Of a stretch of DNA of 64,000 nt, positions 57,450-64,000 are shown in pieces. Each line of letters opens with the position of its first letter. Within the stretch, counting starts at the first letter, position 1. The position numbers were made by a program, and so were the translations under genes. This DNA is from Channa striata (lineage: Eukaryota > Chordata > Actinopteri > Anabantiformes > Channidae). The notes beneath the pieces are model-generated. The model was not told the DNA's origin. It worked only from the letters and a program-made list of their open reading frames with translations, and ran no database searches. The stretch lies in contig CM065170.1 in the NCBI GenBank assembly GCA_033026295.1, positions 36,017,586 through 36,081,585 of the forward strand, in the 5' to 3' direction.

Positions 57450-57842
57450 CCACTAGAGGGCGCTGTTGCCAATCAGAGTACAGTGCCTAAAAACCATGTG
57501 GTTTTTGTGTATTCAGGCTTTTAGGTTTGTCAGGGTAAGCTCTGTAGTACATGCCTGAGAGGGCTTTTTTTCCGAGGGGGCGTTATTTCTTTCAATTGGA
57601 TGAAAGTGTGGCTGCAATAGGATAAGTTTGGAAATTGCTAAAAGGGTGAAAGTTGGTATATGTGTTGTCAAGGAGGTCCCATTACACGTAAGATCGAAAT
57701 TGTGAAAATATGTGGCCACTAGCGGGCGCTATTGTTATTCAAAAATTTGGCTTATATTTGTCAGAGTAGACTTTTTTTGCCAATGAGGTCCCATTACATG
57801 TGAGATCAAAATTGTGACAATATGCGGCCACTAGGGGCGCTA
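57450..57842 (+). promoter_or_regulatory. Three CTCF-like motifs, unit 2
   Basis: Sites at 57450-57464 (CCACTAGAGGGCGCT), 57716-57730 (CCACTAGCGGGCGCT) and 57828-57842 (CCACTAGGGGCGCTA, one G short). Confidence 0.55.
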
Positions 57843-60800
57843 TTGTTATTCAATTCTTCTCTTCCCTTTCTTTTTCTGGGCGAGTTTACGGAATGCTATT
57901 TGGCGAGCCGTTTTCATTTTGACTGCAGACAAATAGACATGGTGAGATTGTGTTAGTATTGGAATTGGGGACGCGGTGGATCAGGTTGCCTAGGGCTAGT
58001 GAATAGAAAAAGAATTACGGCAAATACTTTTGTTTTAGGAGGGTAATTTGAGGTTAGATGTTAACGCGGCTGTTTTAGGGTTGGGAAATTTATAGTGTCT
58101 AAGCCTTATTAGGTTCCTAAGAATTTTTTTAAAAAAAGGTTGTTTGGGCGTTATACGGTAGTGATTTTTATGGCTTAGGATAGAGGGTTAAGGTTAGGGT
58201 TAGGGTTAAATTTAGGGTTGGGGATAGATGGTAGGATGCGAGAGGAGAGAAGGAAAAGGAGAGAAGAGGTGCCACAGGGAAAGGAGGCAGGAGATGTAAA
58301 CACATCGTGCATTGCCTCCCGGCTTGACAAGCCTACCCCGTCTCCACACCCTCCCTCCACGCCCGAGGGGGCGAGAGAGGAGGGGGCAGTGAAAACGCTG
58401 GCGAGTTGAGAATTGTGAGTGATAGATGGTAGGACGAGAGAAGAGAGAAGAAAGAGAGAACAGGTGTAACAGGGAAAGGAGGCAGGAGATGTTAACACAT
58501 CGCACTGCCTCCCGGCTTGGACAAGCCTACCCTGTCTCCACACCCTCCCCTCCAACACCGGAGGGGGCAAGAGAGGAGGGGGAAGTGAAAAGTGCTGGCG
58601 AGTTGAGAATTGGGAGTTTAGTTTGGCTGTTGCGTTATTGGTGAGATTAGACTGTTGACATTGGTTTTCCCCTAAGGGGCATTGGCATACAGTGTTAGGG
58701 AGACATATTAGCATCCAAAGGAACAGGTTGTCCGAGGGCACTGGCTGGTTAGGGGAATTAGTTTATCTCGATGACTGACTCCCCGCTTCATCAAACGACT
58801 GGGCGGTTTGGTGTGGAGAGCCAAAGGCAAGGCACGGGCCAACGCTTGTCACTCAAATTCCCAGGCACTGTGCGTCTCCCCAGTCCTGTGTGCATTGTCT
58901 AATTCTCAAATGTTTAGGACAAACGATAGTCATCCTGAGAGAGCTATGTTGTTAGGCTAGGCGATGTTAAACGACAGCCCCAGGAGACCCTGAGACAGCT
59001 GCATTGTTGAAGCTAGCGACAGCCCCAGGAGACCCTGAGACAGCTGTGTTATTGAATTTAGACTAAGCTAAGCAGCAGCCCCAGGAGACCCTGAGACAGC
59101 TGCATTTTTGAAGCTAAACGACAGCCCCAGGAGACCCTGAGACAGCTGTGTTATTTAAGCTAGGTTATGCTAGGTTCAGGCTAAGCGAAAGTCCCTAGGA
59201 GATCCTGAGCTAGCTGTGTTATTGGAGGGTTAGGGTTAGGAAAGGACAATGGCTAAGGTTAGCGTTAGCGAGAGACATTGGTGTTGCACTTTAAGCAGTA
59301 GTTTTTAAGAGCATCTTTAAGGTTAGGCATTGGTTTCGATTGGTTAGGGTTAGGAAAAGAGAAGGGCTAACGTTAGCATTGAGCGAGAGACATTGATGTT
59401 TGGAATTAAGCCCTGGCGTCAGAGTCTTTAGGATTAGGCATTAGTTTCGACTGGTTAGGGTTAGGGTAGGGTTAGGGTTAGGGTTAGGGGAATTAGTTTC
59501 TCGATGACTCTCCCCGCTTCATCAATCGACTGGGCGGTTTGGTGTGGAGAGCCAAAGGCAAGGCACGGGCCAACGCTTGTTACTCAAATTCCCAGGCACT
59601 GTGCGTCTCCCCAGTCCTGTGTGCGTTGTCTGATTCTCCAATGTTTAGGACAAACGATAGTCACCCTGAGAGAGCTATGTTGTTAGGCTAGGCGATGTTA
59701 CACGGCAGCCCCAGGAGACCCTGAGACAGCTGCGTTAGTGAGCTAGGTTATGTCAAGTTTAGGTTAGCGACAGCCCCAGGAGACCCTGAGACAGCTGTGT
59801 TATTAGGCTCTGCGATGTTAGCGATGGTCCCCAGGAGACCCAGAGACAGCTGTTTGTGAACCAAGTGGTTGGGATTAGGCAATAAGGTTCGCTGGTTAGG
59901 GTTAGCAAAGGACAATGGCTAAGGTTAGCGTTAAGCGAGCGACATTGGTGTTGCACTTTAAGCAGTGGTTTCAGAGCATTTTTAAGGTTAGGCATTGGTT
60001 TCGATTGGTTAGGGTTAGGAAAGGAGACGGGCTATCGTTAGCATTGAGCGAGAGACATTGATGTTTGGGATTGAGCACTGGCGTCAGAGTCTTTAGGATT
60101 AGGCATTAGTTTCGACTGGTTAGGGTTAGGGTAGATAAAGGTCAAGGCTAGTGTAGTTTTTAGGCCAGGCAAGCCATTTAAGAGTTAGTTTAATTTGGGA
60201 GACACATCATCAGTAGTGTACCTCAGGATCATCGGGTGTTTGGCCATTACCACTAGACACCCTCACCCGAGGACGGCCCCCGCTGGGGTTGATCAAGTCC
60301 CAGGGTGTGTCTCATGGCTAATTACACGTTAGTGTAGATTTAAGTAGTTAAGGTACTATATTGTGATTAAACACTCCTTTATTCAGGATCATGTACTTAT
60401 TGGTAGTGTTTTAGAATATGGTTTTTGTTCGTAGCTGTTTTATCCTTAGGTAACAAGTTGGAGTTGGAGCTAAATTTGGAGCATAGAAGGTTCAGAGATA
60501 ACTTGAGTTATACTGACTTGGGTTGCTGGTGTTTTCTAGGTCTGGTTGTCCAGGTTAGATTTAAAGGTAAGTATTTATTTTATTTCCTGGGCGTTTTGGT
60601 CTTAGGTCACAAGGTGGATTGAGGGCTGGATTGAAGCAGTTAGAGTTCGGATAGGCATGATTGTAGTTATTTTGGTCGTCTTTTGGTTAAATCTCTTCAG
60701 TCATTTACAGTAAAGAGATGTTCTGGTTGACGAGCCTAGGTCCCGGTGCATCCTCGGCCTAGTCACCTAAGCTGGACTAGGGGATGAGTAATTTGGAGGG

Positions 60801-61009
60801 TGTGAACAATATGAAACAGTCCAATGAGAGTAGGGGTTTGGGTCAAATTAAAACGTGTGTAATGCAATGTGTTCTGTTGCGTGAGTGGGGCTAGCCCCAT
60901 AGAAGACTTGGCCACGTTTAAGGTCCTTGACGCCATGGACCACCACATCCCGCGTGCTGTCCAAGTGGACCCGGGGAGGGCCGCATACTTACCGCCTTGT
61001 TCAGGTTAA

Positions 61010-61714
61010 CAGATTGGTTGTTGGCACCGTTAGGTTACTCCAATCTGCCCAGACAAGGTTGAGAAGCTGATCTGTTCTTCTTCCCTGTAACCTAGGTGGA
61101 CTACGGGCAAGCAAGGAGGGCATCCAAGCCACATCAGGACCAGCCGCAGCAAGCTGCTGCCTTCCTAATGCACCAAGACACCTCCCTCACAACCACCATC
61201 GAGCACCCCCAGGGCAAGAGACAGGGCCAGCCGCAGCAAGCTGCTGCCTTCCTGACTCTGCCCGGGGCAGGAGGACTGCGGACCGGACAGCCGCAAGCAC
61301 CACACTCCAGGCCGGTTGTTGTCACCGTTAGGTTACCCCGGTCCAGAGCGAGTGTCCGCCGTCCAGAAACCTCCCAGCAGGTACCCATTCTAACCTAAGG
61401 TGCCTTCCCCGAGGGAGGGCAGGCTATTCTGCTCCTCCCCCACTAAGGGGAAAGGGAGAGACCCGAGCAGGCCGCAGGCACCACCACAGACCGGTTGTTG
61501 ACACCGTTAGGTTACCCCAGTCTGCAGCAATACCCCGCCACCCAGGTCCTCCCAGGCATCAATTTAGTCCCTAGGTACCTCCCCAGAGGATCAACAAGGC
61601 CGGGGCAACAGAATGTCGCTCCCACCCTGTATCCCCAGGGGAAGAAGGACCCCAGACAAGCAGCAGACATCACACCAGGTCAGTTGTTGGCACCGTTAGG
61701 TTACTCCAACCTGG
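61010..61714 (+). other. Four-hairpin array, satellite unit 3
   Basis: Hairpins at 61010-61047, 61305-61348, 61487-61524 and 61675-61714. Arms and loops are unchanged, although indels occur between them. Confidence 0.8.
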
Positions 61715-62595
61715 CATGAGCAGCTACCGCTCAGGTCCTCCCAGGTACCCATTCTAAACAAGGGCTATAGTAACCACCCGGGAGAGTATTCCTGGTGGTG
61801 GAGCATACCCTCGGCTAGCCCGAGAGCCCCCACGACTTCGACCAGGCTCTCCCCTATGTTAAGCCTATCTGCCTACCCAAAGCTTATCTAAGCAGAAATT
61901 AGAAATTAAAGGGGCAAGCCCGAGAGTCCAATAAAGACCGAAGGTATTCTTACCCGTGCAATGGTCTTGAATTAGGCGTCAATCAGGCTCAGTTCATTAG
62001 TTGTTTCGCAGCCTCAGCCAATTTCATGTTCCAACGCTTTCTGTGACGGTGTTGTATTTTTGTTTCTTTAAAATAAGCTCCAAAAGGATATTGAGTATTT
62101 TAATTCCGTCATTTTTGAAGAGTTCACTTTCTTACGATCGTTTTGATGTATAATATGTCCAGGCGCGATTGATTAAAAGTGGTTTTTTTGGGAGAACAAT
62201 GTTGAAAATTTAAATCTTGCTCGGGAGGAGGATCATGGGGAGCACAAATTTCTTCCTGTATGGGTGTGTTTTCCCAGGATTCATAGTAGAATTTTAGACC
62301 CGTGAGTGAGAATTATGAGAGAAGCAGTGGCCTCACTGATGGGGTTGAGTTTAATCATTGCATTGCGATGCAGTGCTCTTTGTATAAAACCCCTACTCTA
62401 TCCCTGGGTCGACCGATTATCACATTGGTGAATGACTCGGGGCGAGGGGGAAAAAATCCCTTGCTCTCTCCTGATTGGATGAGAGCGAAGCTTGTGAAAA
62501 TTAATGTCTGGAGAATACTAGAGGGTTGAAATTTGGTACACATGTTGCCAATGGCGTCTTCTTTTGTAGGAGCCCGGAACTGTGATCATACACGG

Positions 62596-62991
62596 CCACT
62601 AGAGGGCGCTGTTGCCAATCAGAGTACAGTGCCTAAAAACCATGTGGTTTTTGTGTATTCAGGCTTTTAGGTTTGTCAGGGTAAGCTCTGTAGTACATGC
62701 CTGAGAGGGCTTTTTTTTTCCGAGGGGGCCGTTATTTCTTTCAATTGGATGAAAGTGTGGCTGCAATAGGATAAGTTTGGAAATTGCTAAAAGGGTGAAA
62801 GTTGGTATATGTGTTGTCAAGGAGGTCCCATTACACGTAAGATCGAAATTGTGAAAATATGTGGCCACTAGCGGGCGCTATTGTTATTCAAAAATTTGGC
62901 TTATATTTGTCAGAGTAGACTTTTTTTGCCAATGAGGTCCCATTACATGTGAGATCAAAATTGTGACAATATGCGGCCACTAGGGGGCGCT
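62596..62991 (+). promoter_or_regulatory. Three CTCF-like motifs, unit 3
   Basis: Sites at 62596-62610 (CCACTAGAGGGCGCT), 62865-62879 (CCACTAGCGGGCGCT) and 62977-62991 (CCACTAGGGGGCGCT). The third is a full consensus match here because its G run is one base longer than in units 1 and 2. Confidence 0.55.
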
Positions 62992-63907
62992 ATTGTTATT
63001 CAATTCTTCTCTTCCCTTTCTTTTTCTGGGCGAGTTTACGGAATGCTATTTGGCGAGCCGTTTTCATTTTGACTGCAGACAAATAGACATGGTGAGATTG
63101 TGTTAGTATTGGAATTGGGGACGCGGTGGATCAGGTTGCCTAGGGCTAGTGAATAGAAAAAGAATTACGGCAAATACTTTTGTTTTAGGAGGGTAATTTG
63201 AGGTTAGATGTTAACGCGGCTGTTTTAGGGTTGGGAAATTTATAGTGTCTAAGCCTTATTAGGTTCCTAAGAATTTTTTTAAAAAAAGGTTGTTTGGGCG
63301 TTATACGGTAGTGATTTTTATGGCTTAGGATAGAGGGTTAAGGTTAGGGTTAGGGTTAAATTTAGGGTTGGGGATAGATGGTAGGATGCGAGAGGAGAGA
63401 AGGAAAAGGAGAGAAGAGGTGCCACAGGGAAAGGAGGCAGGAGATGTAAACACATCGTGCATTGCCTCCCGGCTTGGACAAGCCTACCCCGTCTCCACAC
63501 CCTCCCCTCCACGCCCGAGGGGCGAGAGAGGAGGGGGCAGTGAAAACGCTGGCGAGTTGAGAATTGTGAGTGATAGATAGATGGTAGGAGAAGAGAAGAG
63601 AGAAGAAAGAGAGAACAGGTGTAACAGGGAAAGGAGGCAGGAGATGTTAACACATCGTGCACTGCCTCCCGGCTTGGACAAGCCTACCCTGTCTCCACAC
63701 CCTCCCCTCCAACACCGGAGGGGGCAAGAGAGGAGGGGGAAGTGAAAAGTGCTGGCGAGTTGAGAATTGGGAGTTTAGTTTGGCTGTTGCGTTATTGGTG
63801 AGATTAGACTGTTGACATTGGTTTTCCCCTAAGGGGCATTGGCATACAGTGTTAGGGAGACATATTAGCATCCAAAGGAACAGGTTGTCCGAGGGCACTG
63901 GCTGGTT

Positions 63908-64000
63908 AGGGGAATTAGTTTATCTCGATGACTCTCCCCGCTTCATCAAACGACTGGGCGGTTTGGTGTGGAGAGCCAAAGGCAAGGCACGGGCCAACGC
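63908..64000 (+). repeat. Subtelomeric satellite, unit 4 (first 93 bp)
   Basis: Starts AGGGGAATTAGTTTATCTCG as do units 2 and 3 and runs off the window, so the array continues to the right. Confidence 0.9.

Larger units (their letters stand above)
53620..58750 (+). repeat. Subtelomeric satellite, unit 2 (5131 bp)
   Basis: Same layout as unit 1. The beginning of its sub-block B (54350-54565) carries A-type bases (see findings). The unit differs from its neighbours mainly by single-base indels in C, G and A runs. Confidence 0.93.
58751..63907 (+). repeat. Subtelomeric satellite, unit 3 (5157 bp)
   Basis: Same layout as unit 1. A four-base duplication (GACTGACT) occurs near 58772. Its sub-block B has the B-type bases seen in unit 1. 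Confidence 0.93.

Overview
This is chromosomal DNA of a ray-finned (teleost) fish. Coding sequence lies in many short exons with GT/AG borders, the three recognisable genes are vertebrate genes, and the repeats are typical of fish: Tc1, pogo/Tigger, RTE, Ty3/gypsy and Penelope-like elements. TTAGGG runs read 5'->3' toward the right edge, so the chromosome end should lie beyond base 64000.

Genes (1-24 kb). The 3' end of vps16 (+, last five exons) is followed by a complete seven-exon regucalcin gene, rgn (+, 299 aa). After a shared 3' region comes a complete formin-like gene best matching fmnl2 (-, 27 coding exons, 1082 aa), whose start codon is at 23088. All exon phases join without a break in the three genes. 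vps16 acts in endosome/lysosome tethering, regucalcin is a gluconolactonase and calcium-handling enzyme, and FMNL2 is an actin nucleator. They share no pathway that the sequence shows.

Mobile-element belt (24-48 kb). In order: a decayed RTE LINE (24.2-26.6 kb); a complete pogo/Tigger DNA transposon with an open 426-aa transposase (27355-29435); a broken Ty3/gypsy element with both LTRs (29713-35342); an L1-like scrap; a GGTCGGA minisatellite; and a diverged piece of the subtelomeric satellite ending in TTAGGG. A Penelope-like element (PLE, 38641-46847) then lies antisense. It carries direct terminal repeats with hammerhead-ribozyme motifs, a reverse transcriptase with a GIY-YIG endonuclease, an SGNH-like segment and a gag-like ORF1. 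A 390-bp MITE sits in one of its terminal repeats and a 1570-bp Tc1 element splits its coding region. A second PLE terminal-repeat fragment and short tandem repeats complete the belt.

Subtelomeric satellite (48.4-64 kb). Three complete units of about 5.15 kb and the start of a fourth stand head to tail and are nearly identical. Each unit has two related sub-blocks (A and B) preceded by TTAGGG runs, an array of CCAGGAGACCCTGAGACAG repeats, four hairpins with a conserved 22-nt loop and co-varying arms, a TATA-like box, three CTCF-like motifs and a duplicated purine-rich segment. No convincing protein gene was found in the satellite.

The observations most worth following are the hairpin family, the CTCF-like clusters next to telomeric repeats, and the PLE joined to TTAGGG repeats in the orientation expected if its cDNA was primed by a chromosome end.
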